Below are positions 7,736 to 16,872 of a stretch of 64,000 nucleotides of DNA, piece after piece. This DNA comes from Pleionea litopenaei. Its GTDB lineage: Bacteria; Pseudomonadota; Gammaproteobacteria; Enterobacterales; Kangiellaceae. The position numbers and the translations under genes were made by a program. The notes beneath the pieces were generated by a model. The model did no database searches. It was not told the DNA's origin and saw only the letters and a list, made by a program, of their open reading frames with translations. The first letter of the stretch is position 1. Each line of letters starts with the position of its first letter. Where the stretch lies: assembly GCF_031198435.1 (NCBI RefSeq), contig NZ_CP133548.1:1738501-1802500 (forward strand), written 5' to 3'.

Positions 7736-9142
7736 ATGAAACTTATCCATTCTTGTGCAGTCTTTTCGGTGTTTATGCTTACAGCTTGTGGAGGCTCAAG
7801 TTCTGAAGAGTCGTCGGAGAGCTCTTCGTCTAGCTATGATCTCACCGTCGCGTTCTCAAGCACCCCATTAGTAGAAACACAACTGCAATACGCTAAGTTT
7901 GCGTTCTCTGCGCCCGACGCACAAACGTATGAGTGTCGTCTCGATGCGAATGACTTCTCATACTGCGAGTCAGGATTGTTCTTAGTAGATTTGGGTCTTG
8001 GCAACCATCGATTTGAAGTACGAGCCATTGCGAGCAACGGCGAGATTGGCAGTGAAACAAGCTTCGACTGGAATGTAAACAGTCTATTCGATAGCAGCAA
8101 CGACGACTTAATCGCAACCAATGTCATGCCAGAGACAGTTGCACCCAATAGTTGGCGCGGCATAATCCGCATCAACTGCGATTTTGCTCACAGCAGTTAC
8201 AATGATCCTATTGTTTATCCAGACCAAGAAAATGCTGCGCATTTGCATCGGTTTTACGGCAACACTCTGGTTGATCACACCACCACAATGGAATCGCTTT
8301 ACACAACGGGAGAATCAAGTTGCCAAGGTAATCAGCTCAATTTATCTTCATATTGGGTACCTGCGCTACTCGCCCCTTTGTACGACCCCATTACTGGTCA
8401 ACGCGAACTCGATAATCAAGGAGAGCCCGCATGGCAAGTCGTTCCGGCCGTGGTAGGCAACGATGAAGAAGCCCACGAAATATTTTACTACTCTGCGGGT
8501 GTCGATGATTTAAATTCCATTCAACCCGTTCCGGCAGGGCTGCGAATGATAGCCGGCAACCACGCAACCATGCCTGGTGATTCCCAAGACACTTCGATTG
8601 TACGATGGCATTGTCAATCGTGGGAATCTGATGACGCCACTAACCCACAGTTCAGCGCAACCATCCCCGAGTGCTTAGCTCCCGATAGAGTGCGCATGGA
8701 CATCTTCTTTCCAAGCTGCTGGAACGGCGAGGATCTCGACTCAGCCGATCACAAAAGTCATATGGCGTATCCCATTGAACACCCAACCACGGGAAGAATG
8801 GTTTGCCCCGATACCCATCCAGTCGCCATTGCACGACCAAGTTATCACTACGCCTTTGGCGTTAAGCCAGAAGTTTACGACCCAGTCACGCAAACGTCGA
8901 AAGGTTGGCGACTGGCCGCCGATATGTACGAAGTAACCGACACCAATCATGGAGGGTTATCCTTGCACGCAGATTGGTTTAACGGCTGGCACCCTGAAAT
9001 CATGCAGCTCATTGTCGACTCGTGCATTAAACAAGCACTCGATTGCCACGATGGCAATTTAGCAAATGGTTATCGACTATCGGGAACTCGCCCCGGCACG
9101 CAAGTAGAGCCTGACATTATCAATCAGGGAAAGGGGTATTAA
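7736..9142 (+). CDS. DUF1996 domain lipoprotein
   Basis: A 468-residue protein with a lipobox at residues 15-18 (LTAC), a Ser/Glu-rich linker (about 19-35), an immunoglobulin-like or Big-type segment (about 36-115), and a DUF1996 domain from about 130 to 440. Its landmarks are DPIVYPDQENAAHLHRFYGN, SSYWVPALLAP, PAGLRMIAGN, FPSCWNGEDLDSADHKSHMAYP and HADWFNGWHPEIMQ. DUF1996 occurs in fungi and bacteria; the repeated His/Asp motifs suggest a metal-dependent or carbohydrate-related role, which is unproven. It would be cell-envelope anchored. It is the only plus-strand gene among its immediate left neighbours and has its own promoter region. Confidence 0.85.
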   Translation: MKLIHSCAVFSVFMLTACGGSSSEESSESSSSSYDLTVAFSSTPLVETQLQYAKFAFSAPDAQTYECRLDANDFSYCESGLFLVDLGLGNHRFEVRAIASNGEIGSETSFDWNVNSLFDSSNDDLIATNVMPETVAPNSWRGIIRINCDFAHSSYNDPIVYPDQENAAHLHRFYGNTLVDHTTTMESLYTTGESSCQGNQLNLSSYWVPALLAPLYDPITGQRELDNQGEPAWQVVPAVVGNDEEAHEIFYYSAGVDDLNSIQPVPAGLRMIAGNHATMPGDSQDTSIVRWHCQSWESDDATNPQFSATIPECLAPDRVRMDIFFPSCWNGEDLDSADHKSHMAYPIEHPTTGRMVCPDTHPVAIARPSYHYAFGVKPEVYDPVTQTSKGWRLAADMYEVTDTNHGGLSLHADWFNGWHPEIMQLIVDSCIKQALDCHDGNLANGYRLSGTRPGTQVEPDIINQGKGY

Positions 9143-9212
9143 TGATAATCAACTGATTAGAACTGGAATGAACAAACGTCAGTGATGAAATTTTTATTCA
9201 ACTTCTAACATC

Positions 9213-9242
9213 GTTGGGTTACGCTACGCTAACCCAACCTAC
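9213..9242. repeat. Dispersed 30-bp palindromic repeat, copy 4
   Basis: A full copy with arms GTTGGGTTA/TAACCCAAC and centre CGCTACGC, 70 bases after the DUF1996 gene. The centre variant CGCTACGC differs from the CGCTGCGC of copy 3, so at least two sub-types coexist. Confidence 0.85.
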
Positions 9243-9345
9243 TCTAATACTGAAACAATGGAACTTCACAGAGAGCTCTTGCTCAGTTAACATTCAGATT
9301 AATGAGTAAGTCATTATTTTGGAATACTTTTGAAAAGGCTTTCGA

Positions 9346-9786
9346 ATGATCCCAGATTCGTACTATTTTAAATCGTCACTGTTTAATGTTGAGCGCGGCG
9401 AAGACGAAGAAACGAATCTGGGTATTTACGGTAAGCAACTAGCTCGTTGGTTAAGAGATGGTCTAATCGCTTTGGGTTACGAGGTTGAGCCTATCATCGC
9501 TGAAGATTGGGGATGGTGTGTTATGTGCCAGCGAAAGCCTTTTTCGCTTTGGGTCGACTGTGGCAGCTTAGACGATCAACAAAGTCGGCAACCCTTTAGT
9601 AAAGATATAAATTTAGAAGCAGTGATTTGGCATTGTTTTGTCGAGTTAGAGATCCCTTTCTGGAGAAAATTTTTCAATAAACCAGATTCAACAGTCTTAC
9701 TTGAAAAGCTAAAATTCGACTTACACCGTTTGTTAACCAACAATCATAATATTGAAATGCAAGTTAAAGAAGATGTAAAAACATGA
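9346..9786 (+). CDS. Conserved hypothetical cytoplasmic protein
   Basis: A 146-residue soluble protein. Notable segments are FNVERGEDEETNLGIYGKQ, ARWLRDGLIALGYEVEPI and AEDWGWCVMCQRKPFSLWV, which look conserved (aromatic and cysteine rich, possibly a ligand pocket), followed by a helical C-terminus. I have the impression of a widespread unnamed family but cannot name it. Its stop overlaps the start of the next gene by four bases (ATGA), implying translational coupling with the lipoprotein at 9783. Confidence 0.65.
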   Translation: MIPDSYYFKSSLFNVERGEDEETNLGIYGKQLARWLRDGLIALGYEVEPIIAEDWGWCVMCQRKPFSLWVDCGSLDDQQSRQPFSKDINLEAVIWHCFVELEIPFWRKFFNKPDSTVLLEKLKFDLHRLLTNNHNIEMQVKEDVKT

Positions 9787-10151
9787 AGAGTTCTCCAAAA
9801 TTTTTAATCATGGCATTAACTTCATTCGTGCTGCTCAGCTGTACAACATCCAGCATTGAAGAAAGTAAAGTCAAACAGCTAACATCAGAGCAAATTCAGT
9901 CAGTCTTTGATAAAAATACAGCTTTAATTTTCAATGTTTATAAAGAGGCTTTAAAGCGCCAACCTTCACTCAGTGGAAGAATATCTTTAAACATAAAAGC
10001 TATTCCCAAGAAGAAAAATACATGCCAAGCAGAATCAACAACAGTAGACTTAGAAGAGGTCGCGCTAAAAATATGCCACATTGTTGAGAGTTTAAATTTT
10101 GGAGATGGATTTAAGGAGTTCACCTACCCATTAGAGTTTTCACCAATATAA
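9783..10151 (+). CDS. Lipoprotein with AgmX/PglI C-terminal (TonB-like) fold
   Basis: A 122-residue protein with a signal peptide ending LLSC (Cys20). The mature part reads like the AgmX/PglI C-terminal family: SVFDKNTALIFNVYKEALKR, then PSLSGRISLNIKAIPKK, then CQAESTTVDLEEVALKIC and a closing FPLEF-like strand (EFTYPLEFSPI). That domain is related to TonB and TolA C-termini and is found in envelope or gliding proteins. It is shorter than the usual family members, which carry the domain after long linkers. It is coupled by a 4-base overlap to the upstream gene. Confidence 0.6.
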   Translation: MKSSPKFLIMALTSFVLLSCTTSSIEESKVKQLTSEQIQSVFDKNTALIFNVYKEALKRQPSLSGRISLNIKAIPKKKNTCQAESTTVDLEEVALKICHIVESLNFGDGFKEFTYPLEFSPI

Positions 10152-10187
10152 GGATGAAGTGTAAACTCAAAGATTGAGAGATGTTTA

Positions 10188-10294
10188 GTTGGGTTACGCT
10201 ACGCTAACCCAACCTACGATAAGACTTTCACAACATTTTACTCAAGATAGGTGGCAGACTCTTTCGTAGGTTGGATTGATGAAAGAAACCCAAC
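10188..10294. repeat. Palindromic repeat copy 5 plus a CGTAGGTTGG-type copy
   Basis: 10188-10217 is a full GTTGGGTTA/TAACCCAAC copy with centre CGCTACGC. After about 48 bases, 10265-10294 holds the second repeat type, CGTAGGTTGGATTGATGAAA followed by GAAACCCAAC. The two types occur as the same ordered pair three times at 12.8-13.3 kb, which shows they belong to one composite unit. The IS481-family element starts 24 bases to the right. Confidence 0.8.
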
Positions 10295-10317
10295 AGTGTT
10301 TAAATTGAATTAGTCTC

Positions 10318-11499
10318 GACTTAATCTGACACATCAACTTGAAAAAGTGAGAGTTACCCGTTTTGATTAAAGGTGTCGAATCTTTAAATCAGAACGTTAT
10401 AGAGGTAACTCTCATGCTACATACTAACAACCCAATCATAAAACACAAAGCTGGTTTACTTAACTTAGCAGAAGAACTCGGGAACGTATCGAAAGCCTGT
10501 AAGGTAATGGGCGTATCACGAGATACATTTTATCGCTATCAAGAACTGGTCGAAGAAGGCGGTATCGATGCCCTTATCAGCAAGAGCCGTCGCAACCCAA
10601 ATGTTAAAAATCGCGTTGATGAAGCCACAGAAACAGCGGTTATCAATTATGCCATTGAGTTTCCGGCACACGGCCAACACCGAACCAGTAACGAGTTGCG
10701 AAAGAAAGGAGTCTTTGTATCAGGGAGCGGTGTCCGGTCGATATGGCTCAGGCATGACCTAGAAAACTTTAAGAAGCGCTTGAAGGCACTGGAAGATAAG
10801 GTTGCTAAAGAGGGCATCATACTGACCGATAGCCAAATAGCTGCACTTGAGAAGAAGAAAAATGATGATGAAGCCTGTGGTGAGATTGAAACAGCTCACC
10901 CTGGCTACTTAGGCTCACAAGATACCTTTTATGTCGGTAACCTAAAGGGCGTTGGACGAATTTACCAACAAACCTTCATCGACACTTACAGCAAAGTTGC
11001 CTTTGCCAAACTCTACACCACAAAAACACCTATTACCGCAGCCGACATACTTAATGACAAAGTGCTACCTTACTTCCAGCAACATGAGTTACCCATGTTG
11101 CGAGTATTAACGGATCGCGGCACTGAGTATTGTGGAAAAGTTGAACATCACGACTATCAGCTGTATTTAGCAATCAATGACATCGAGCATACAAAGACTA
11201 AAGCAATGTCACCGCAAACCAATGGTATCTGCGAACGATTCCATAAAACGATATTGAACGAGTTCTACCAGGTTACATTTCGGAAGAAATTATACAGTTC
11301 ACTGGATGAGCTTCAAAAGGATCTGGACGAATGGATAGTTTACTACAATAATGAACGCACCCATCAAGGAAAAATGTGTTGTGGACGAACGCCCAATGAA
11401 ACATTAATTGATGGTAAGAGAATTTGGGCTGACAAAAATCTAGCTCAAATCTAAACTGACAGACACCAATTGAAAAACGGGTAACTGTCAGATTAAGTC
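10318..11499 (+). mobile_element. IS481-family insertion sequence (1182 bp)
   Basis: The element is bounded by perfect 14-bp inverted repeats, GACTTAATCTGACA at 10318-10331 and its complement at 11486-11499. A second inverted motif, GTTACCCGTTTT, lies inside each end, but at the left end about 21 extra bases separate it from the terminal repeat, while at the right end the two are adjacent. One transposase gene fills the element. I could not find a convincing target-site duplication. It lies next to a palindromic repeat, possibly an insertion preference. Confidence 0.8.
10414..11454 (+). CDS. IS481-family DDE transposase
   Basis: About 346 residues from ATG at 10414 (the longer frame needs a TTG at 10363). 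The N-terminal helix-turn-helix (GNVSKACKVMGVSRDTFYRY, about 17-36) binds the ends. The central insertion-linked helix region (RLKALEDKVAKEGIILT) precedes an RNase-H-like integrase core with FIDTYSKVAFAKLY (first Asp), LRVLTDRGTEYCG (second Asp) and TNGICERFHKTILNEFY (Glu). It ends YNNERTHQGKMCCGRTPNET, typical of IS481/IS3-type enzymes. All three acidic residues are present and the frame is unbroken, so it may be active. Confidence 0.9.
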   Translation: MLHTNNPIIKHKAGLLNLAEELGNVSKACKVMGVSRDTFYRYQELVEEGGIDALISKSRRNPNVKNRVDEATETAVINYAIEFPAHGQHRTSNELRKKGVFVSGSGVRSIWLRHDLENFKKRLKALEDKVAKEGIILTDSQIAALEKKKNDDEACGEIETAHPGYLGSQDTFYVGNLKGVGRIYQQTFIDTYSKVAFAKLYTTKTPITAADILNDKVLPYFQQHELPMLRVLTDRGTEYCGKVEHHDYQLYLAINDIEHTKTKAMSPQTNGICERFHKTILNEFYQVTFRKKLYSSLDELQKDLDEWIVYYNNERTHQGKMCCGRTPNETLIDGKRIWADKNLAQI

Positions 11500-11602
11500 T
11501 GAGCTAGTACATTTAAATTTACAAAACACAACGAATTGTGTTTCGCTACGCCACCCCATGCCTCGTATAAAAACAAAGTGATTTTAGCTTCATTTTTTCT
11601 TG

Positions 11603-11947
11603 TTAAGTAGCCTTATATAATTTCCAACTAGCATATACAATGTCAGAAACTTCATATCCTTCTTCTGAACCTGTGGCACATATTTCACCGTATGTTACTC
11701 CAGAAACGCTCCAGCTATGATTAAGCTTCTCTGCAATCGCAAGGCTTTCCAAAACTGAGTGACTCCAATCTGTGCCTGAAAGTTCAAGTTCAAATTTAAG
11801 AATATTGATCTTTCGACCGCTAAGCTCACCAGAGGATTCTAAAATCGAAATGGCTTTCTTCCCGAAAACTCTTTCTAGCTTTTGAAGCATAAATCCTTTT
11901 CTGGCACCAGCGTACCAAATTTCCCAGTATTGATTCATTTCATTCAC
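11603..11947 (-). CDS. Hypothetical cytoplasmic protein
   Basis: A 114-residue soluble protein, starting at GTG 11947 or ATG 11938 (MNQYWEIWYAGARKGFMLQK). It has a Trp/Tyr-rich N-terminus and GTDWSHSVLESLAIAEKLNH in the middle. No domain is recognised; size and setting resemble orphan immunity-type genes, which is a guess. The gap to the left (11500-11602) contains a hairpin AAACACAA-CGAA-TTGTGTTT at 11524-11543 and nothing else notable. Confidence 0.5.
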   Translation of the reverse strand: MNEMNQYWEIWYAGARKGFMLQKLERVFGKKAISILESSGELSGRKINILKFELELSGTDWSHSVLESLAIAEKLNHSWSVSGVTYGEICATGSEEGYEVSDIVYASWKLYKAT

Positions 11948-12038
11948 ACAATCTACATAAAGGTTTTTAAATCAAATTAATATTTCTAATCAAAAGTTTC
12001 TCAAGCTATTCCATTTAATGCCTTTTTGATTCATTGCC

Positions 12039-12617
12039 TTAATTACTAGCACTAAATATCGCGAGAAAAAGTATGGCAGGCACAACAACGACCGTATCAA
12101 CGGTGATAGCCAATGGCGTTGCGACTACTTTTTTGGTCACTTCGACAAAGCTATCGGGTCTTTCAACCCTCACGTTGTACCATTTATCGAGTTTTTCTAA
12201 TGGCAGATCGCCTTCGATAATGTAACGCTCCCCTTTAATCATTCTTGTCAGACTGAGAGAGCCATTAGGTTTTTTCGTTGCAAAACCTAGCGACTGAACT
12301 TTTGCACGCAATTCATCCGTAGGGTTTCGCTCTTTCAAAGTTAACCGAACAGAACCCTGCACCCGATTTCTAACGTCTATTTTGAAATCTAGAAAATAAG
12401 GTAAAAACTCAACTTCCCGAGTTAACAGTAATGCCTCACCAAACTCTGCATCTATTGGAAATATAAAGCCAGTATTGTCTGCCGCGACGAAAAGTTGATT
12501 GGATTCTTTATTAAAGTAAAAACCTGTAATGTACAACACGTCTGAATTTTTTTGCCAAAGGGCTGATGTTGCACATCCATTTAGAAAAAATAAGGCAAGA
12601 AAGATAATCCGATGCAT
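12039..12617 (-). CDS. Putative lipoprotein of unknown function
   Basis: A 192-residue protein with a short leader ending LNGC (Cys15), a good lipobox, and an AAAGGAAA ribosome site. The mature part is strand-rich (DVLYITGFYFNKESNQLFVA). Its C-terminus carries a hydrophobic stretch, VVATPLAITVDTVVVVPAIL, like the TPxAxxxD-plus-hydrophobic ending seen in YceK-like small lipoproteins. No enzyme motif is visible. It is anchored in the cell envelope. It is monocistronic, with repeats upstream. Confidence 0.6.
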   Translation of the reverse strand: MHRIIFLALFFLNGCATSALWQKNSDVLYITGFYFNKESNQLFVAADNTGFIFPIDAEFGEALLLTREVEFLPYFLDFKIDVRNRVQGSVRLTLKERNPTDELRAKVQSLGFATKKPNGSLSLTRMIKGERYIIEGDLPLEKLDKWYNVRVERPDSFVEVTKKVVATPLAITVDTVVVVPAILFLAIFSASN

Positions 12618-12812
12618 AGTATTTCCTTTTCATTATCTAGGTCTCAAAGATTTCAGAGGTCTCAAAAGTTTCATCCGTGATATTAAAAAGACTGTAATGT
12701 CCTTATTAGCGTCTTGAAAATCGCTTATCACGATGGTTACTCAATTAGGAGTATAAGTCAAATGAGACTTTAACAGGCTAAGTTTGCACAGTGTTTCGTT
12801 ATTTGGTCTTTT

Positions 12813-13259
12813 GTTGGGTTACGCTGCGCTAACCCAACCTACGGTGAAGTCCTTTAAATGTCGAACATATTTATTTAGCACCAGCTTTCGTAGGTTGAGT
12901 TGTTGAAAGAAACCCAACGAAGTTGAAACTGATACTTCAGCGGCAACAGTGCTTGCGACGGTGCGTTGTTAATTAGGCTTTTTGTTGGGTTACGCTACGC
13001 TAACCCAACCTACGGTGAAGTCCTTTAAATGTCGAACATATTGATTTAGCACCAGCTTTCGTAGGTTGGGTTGATGAAAGAAACCCAACAGTGTTGAAAC
13101 TTACACTTCAGCAGCAACAGAGCTTGCTATGGTACGTCGTTAATTAGGCATTTTGTTGGGTTACGCTACGCTAACCCAACCTACGGTGAAGTCCTTCAAA
13201 GTCGAACATATTTATTTAGCACCAGCTTTCGTAGGTTGGGTTGATGAAAGAAACCCAAC
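12813..13259. repeat. Tandem array of a 171-bp unit (2.6 copies)
   Basis: Palindrome copies begin at 12813, 12984 and 13155, exactly 171 bp apart. Each unit holds GTTGGGTTA/TAACCCAAC followed by CTACGGTGAAGTCCTT, then AACATATT, GCACCAGCTTT, and a CGTAGGTTGRGTTG-GAAACCCAAC element (12889, 13061, 13231), and in the full units a further segment ending TTAATTAGGC. The third unit is truncated at 13259. The rest of the 12618-13324 gap has a degenerate 18-bp repeat (AGGTCTCAAAGATTTCAG-like, about 12640-12675) and a terminator. Confidence 0.9.
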
Positions 13260-13280
13260 GTGACTTTTTAATTTGCCATA

Positions 13281-13307
13281 AAAAAACGCCGACGAATCGG
13301 CGTTTTC
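13281..13307 (-). terminator. Rho-independent terminator of the tricorn-like gene
   Basis: The stem AACGCCGA/TCGGCGTT with a four-base loop is followed, on the minus strand, by a run of seven T. It lies 18 bases past the stop of the gene at 13325. The A-run on the other side could make it bidirectional. Confidence 0.85.
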
Positions 13308-13324
13308 TATCAGAGCCCGTAAGC

Positions 13325-16300
13325 TTAAAACTTACTAGGAGGTGTTGGCGCCTTAATCGATTTACGAGGGTTTTCATCTAAGTCTTTTAACAGCTCTTTC
13401 ACCGCTCGTTCAAGTGATGGGTCGCTTCCGGCATGAATCAGCTCAGGACGATCGAGTACTTCGATATCTGGCGAAACACCTTCATTTTCAACCACCCAGT
13501 TTCCATCAGCATCCATAACCCGGAATGTAGCCGCTAATAATAAGCCGCCATCTGCTAAACCAGGATTACCACTAATTCCGATGAGACCACCCCAAGTGCG
13601 AGTACCAATTAACTTACCCAAGCCAAGTTTTCTAAAATAGAACGGAAGCGCGTCGCCGCCGGAGCTTGAATAACCATTAATCAGCATGGCTTTAGGGCCA
13701 TCGTGTGCAATAAGCGGTGTTGCATTCGGCTTAAGACCACGGAACTTCCAATAGTTAAGGGTTTTACGCGATAAAATTTCAATCATTCTATCTGGAATAA
13801 AACCACCACCGTTGTATCGATCATCAATGATTAACGCATCTTTGGTAATTTGCGGTAAGAAGCGTTTATGGAGTTCTCGATTACCTTCGATTGCCGTGTT
13901 CGGTAAATGAAGGTAGCCAATGCGTCCACCCGACAACCTTTCGACCATTTTTGCACGCGACTCAACCCAATTCAAATAACGTAAATTCGTTTCGCTCGCG
14001 ATTGGTTTAACAAATACCGTGCGTGCACCGCTGGTGCGAGCGCGATCATTCACTTCAATTTCTAGCGTACGATTTTGAGTATCTTGTAACAACTCAAAAA
14101 TATTGTTCACGCTTTTCGTAGAAACACCGTTAATGCTTACAATATAATCTCCAGCGTTTACATTGACGCCAGGCTCAGTGAAAGGTGAGCGGAAGTTGTC
14201 GTCCCAGTTTTCACCCATAAACACTTTTTCTACTTTAAAGTAACCGCTTTTGTCTTTTGAAAACTCGGCCCCTAACAACCCATGTTGACGTCGTTCGGCG
14301 CGCGGTTGATCACCCGCGTTAACGTAAACGTGTCCTGCGTTTAATTCGCCCGCAATTTCACTGAACACATAGTCTAAGTCTGTACGGTGTGTCGCAGCGT
14401 CAACCCAAGGCTGATACTTCTCACGTACTTGTTTCCAATCCATACCATGAGTGTTTGGATCATAGAACCAATCGCGCAAGATTCGCCAACCATCAACGTA
14501 CATTTGTTGCCATTCGGCTTTTGGATTAATGTTCATGGCCAAGTGCGTTAAATTAAGTTTATTATCCGCTACTTTTTGACCTGGCTTAGCATCAACAATG
14601 GCGTAATTGCTGCCACTTCTTACTAACGCTTTTTCACCATTGGCTGACAATACATAATCACTCACACTTTCAGCGACCGCTTTAAAGTCGTCTTGGCTGT
14701 TAATATCAAAGACTTTTAAGGTTGAGCCATTATTCGAACCATCGATAAAAAACACTTGATGTCCATTCGCTTGCAAGTTTCGATAATCGCCTGCATTTCC
14801 GGGCAACGCAATGACCCGTGCATCGAATCCAGCAAAGTCAACTTTTACATCTTTCGAACGATCTTGCTTGTCTTTCTTAGCATCCGACTTTTGACCCACT
14901 TCATCGCTTTTATAAGGCAACAATTGTGGCACATCATCGGTGAGCTGTGCCGCATACACACGAGTTGCGTTGTTGTATAAATAATTAAACTCAAAACTAC
15001 TGAATGATAAGTTATAATCGCGATTCGATAAGAAGAACAAATAGTTGCCATCGGCACTGAAAACCGGAGACTGCTCGCTGGTTTTCTCAGACGTTAACTG
15101 ACGTGCTTTACGACTGTCGGTATTGGCTAACCATATCGAACCATAACCGCTGGCTTCTTGCTTGGTGTAAACCACCCACTGACTGTCTGGCGACCAACGA
15201 TAGTCGGTGATGTCGTTGGTATCTGAGCTATCGAGTTTCGATAAGCGCTTTGAGTCAACATTTAATAACCACAAGGTTTGGTTCTTATCAGAAAAAATTA
15301 ATTTCTTGCTATCAGGAGACCAAACTGGAGCAAAACGCCAAATCGTACCATCGTCGGTTAATCGCGTGGCACCACCACTACCATCTTGCGAGCGAATATA
15401 AACATCGTACTCTCCACTCGCATCGCTTAAGTAAGCTATTTGCTTTCCATTAGGTGACCAGCTCACACTGATTTCACGAGCCGTTGGCGTTTTAGAAATG
15501 TTACGAATTACACCTTTGCTTGCAGGAACGGTAAATATTTCTCCGCGCGCTCCAAACACCGCTCGCTGACCATCGTTTGAAATATCCATCGATTCGATTT
15601 GACCGGCCACTGATTTATATTGTGAGACCAGCGCACCAGCTTGACCTTCAACGGTAATCGGTAACTTACTCGATTTTTCAGTCTTGGGATCAAAGCGATA
15701 TAAGAAGCCATCATTCTCGTAAACAATGGCCGATGGTCCGGCAGATGCCCAGAGTGAATCATGAGTCGTATGGTTGGTTAGCTTTTTCGGACTTCCGCCT
15801 TTTTGATACTGATAAAGGTTTAACGTGTAATCACGATCACTCAAAAAGTAGATCTTATCACCGACCCAAACGGGTTGATTGTCAGTGCCCTTAAACGTTG
15901 TTAGTTGCTCGGAGGTATTATTTTCGAGATTGTAGATCCAAACATCTTGCGCACGGCCACCGCGATAGCGCTTCCAGGTTCTAAATTCACGGTCGATGGG
16001 TGTATAAACGTATTTCTTTCCGTCTGGAGAAAACATGCCTCCACCGGTTTCTGGAACGGCCAAAGGCTCCGCTAACCCACCATCGACAGGGACCAAGTAA
16101 GGACGTCCCATTCGCTCGCCCCAAGGAAGCCGATTACCACGCACTAATACATGCTTGTTGTCTGCACTCCAATCCATCACTCGGTAGTCGTATCCACCGC
16201 GTGGAGGCATTGGGCCTACGTCGTTATAGTAAGTAATTTGCTTTAAGCCGCTACCATCAAGGTTCATGGTATACACTTGGCGCGAACCATCGTACTCTCC

Positions 16301-16558
16301 AGCAAAAGCAATCTTCTTGCCATCGCGCGAAAATTTAGGAAAGGTTTCAAAACCCTCGTGCGACGTTAATCGTGTCGATTGACCACTATTGATGTCGGCA
16401 ATGTAAATATCCCCTGCGTAAACAAAGGTCACCTTATCTTCATGAATATCGGCAAATCGTAATAATCGAGTGGGCTCTTGAGCTAGAGCGCTTGCCGAAG
16501 CAGCTACCCCAAGCCCTAGAGCTAAGGCTGTTTTGATTGTTGAAAATGCTTTTGGCAT
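13325..16558 (-). CDS. Tricorn-like S41 peptidase, exported
   Basis: A 1077-residue protein with a signal peptide (cleavage after Ala26, SALAQ). Order: two stretches of WD40-like/PD40 propeller blades (about 35-330 and 340-560, e.g. FSRDGKKIAFAGEYDG, WSPDSKKLIFSDKN), a charged linker (about 560-590), the C1 helical domain with the catalytic His in AGELNAGHVYV, a PDZ domain (about 770-860; PGVNVNAGDYIVSINGV), and the C2 catalytic core with IDDRYNGGGF, GYSSSGGDALP (Ser about 965) and VVENEGVSPDIEV. The layout and length (about 1070) match the tricorn protease family, which degrades oligopeptides; here it would act in the periplasm. Single gene with its own terminator. Confidence 0.93.
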   Translation of the reverse strand: MPKAFSTIKTALALGLGVAASASALAQEPTRLLRFADIHEDKVTFVYAGDIYIADINSGQSTRLTSHEGFETFPKFSRDGKKIAFAGEYDGSRQVYTMNLDGSGLKQITYYNDVGPMPPRGGYDYRVMDWSADNKHVLVRGNRLPWGERMGRPYLVPVDGGLAEPLAVPETGGGMFSPDGKKYVYTPIDREFRTWKRYRGGRAQDVWIYNLENNTSEQLTTFKGTDNQPVWVGDKIYFLSDRDYTLNLYQYQKGGSPKKLTNHTTHDSLWASAGPSAIVYENDGFLYRFDPKTEKSSKLPITVEGQAGALVSQYKSVAGQIESMDISNDGQRAVFGARGEIFTVPASKGVIRNISKTPTAREISVSWSPNGKQIAYLSDASGEYDVYIRSQDGSGGATRLTDDGTIWRFAPVWSPDSKKLIFSDKNQTLWLLNVDSKRLSKLDSSDTNDITDYRWSPDSQWVVYTKQEASGYGSIWLANTDSRKARQLTSEKTSEQSPVFSADGNYLFFLSNRDYNLSFSSFEFNYLYNNATRVYAAQLTDDVPQLLPYKSDEVGQKSDAKKDKQDRSKDVKVDFAGFDARVIALPGNAGDYRNLQANGHQVFFIDGSNNGSTLKVFDINSQDDFKAVAESVSDYVLSANGEKALVRSGSNYAIVDAKPGQKVADNKLNLTHLAMNINPKAEWQQMYVDGWRILRDWFYDPNTHGMDWKQVREKYQPWVDAATHRTDLDYVFSEIAGELNAGHVYVNAGDQPRAERRQHGLLGAEFSKDKSGYFKVEKVFMGENWDDNFRSPFTEPGVNVNAGDYIVSINGVSTKSVNNIFELLQDTQNRTLEIEVNDRARTSGARTVFVKPIASETNLRYLNWVESRAKMVERLSGGRIGYLHLPNTAIEGNRELHKRFLPQITKDALIIDDRYNGGGFIPDRMIEILSRKTLNYWKFRGLKPNATPLIAHDGPKAMLINGYSSSGGDALPFYFRKLGLGKLIGTRTWGGLIGISGNPGLADGGLLLAATFRVMDADGNWVVENEGVSPDIEVLDRPELIHAGSDPSLERAVKELLKDLDENPRKSIKAPTPPSKF

Positions 16559-16721
16559 GAGCGAGTCCTAGAGTAAGTCATTGAAATAACACTATTCTTG
16601 TTAGGCTTATCGTTATAACGGTTATTCACGACGGATTCCAGCTTCTGCGAGGCTTAAATGTAACCGTGTTTTAATCGGTGATTGACTGACGACTTAAAAG
16701 CCTCAGCCTAGGTCACCTTTG

Positions 16722-16860
16722 CAATCATTAAAACTCTATTATTGACGGCTCTATTATTGAAAGCTCTTCCGCTTGATAGTCCTACTGTTTGTAAACTCTT
16801 GTGTTTGCATGCCCTGTGTTTGAAAGCCCTTGCGTTTGAAAAACCTACCATTAAAAAAAC
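16722..16860. repeat. Degenerate 15-18-bp tandem repeat in the 16559-16972 gap
   Basis: A run of about eight related words with CTCTATTATTGA, CTCTTCCGCTTGA, CTCTTGTGTTTG and CCCTTGCGTTTG as cores at 15-18-bp spacing. Frames through it would encode pentapeptide-like text but have no start, stop or ribosome-site logic, so I treat it as non-coding. The rest of the gap contains the promoters of the tricorn-like gene (left) and marR-type gene (right). Confidence 0.65.
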
Positions 16861-16872
16861 AAACTTGAAAAG

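Noticed and set aside
740-13324. Possible chromosomal integron (same-strand small genes, with GTTGGGT and ACCCAAC resembling attC core sites)
   Set aside because: The repeats occur in both orientations and the core-like words follow from the palindrome itself. They are not regularly placed after each gene, and no integron integrase is visible.
13325-16558. Reading the tricorn-like gene as an S9-type prolyl oligopeptidase because of its propeller
   Set aside because: The C-terminal PDZ and the RYNGGG and SSSGGD motifs are those of S41/tricorn peptidases; no alpha/beta-hydrolase Ser/Asp/His arrangement is present.
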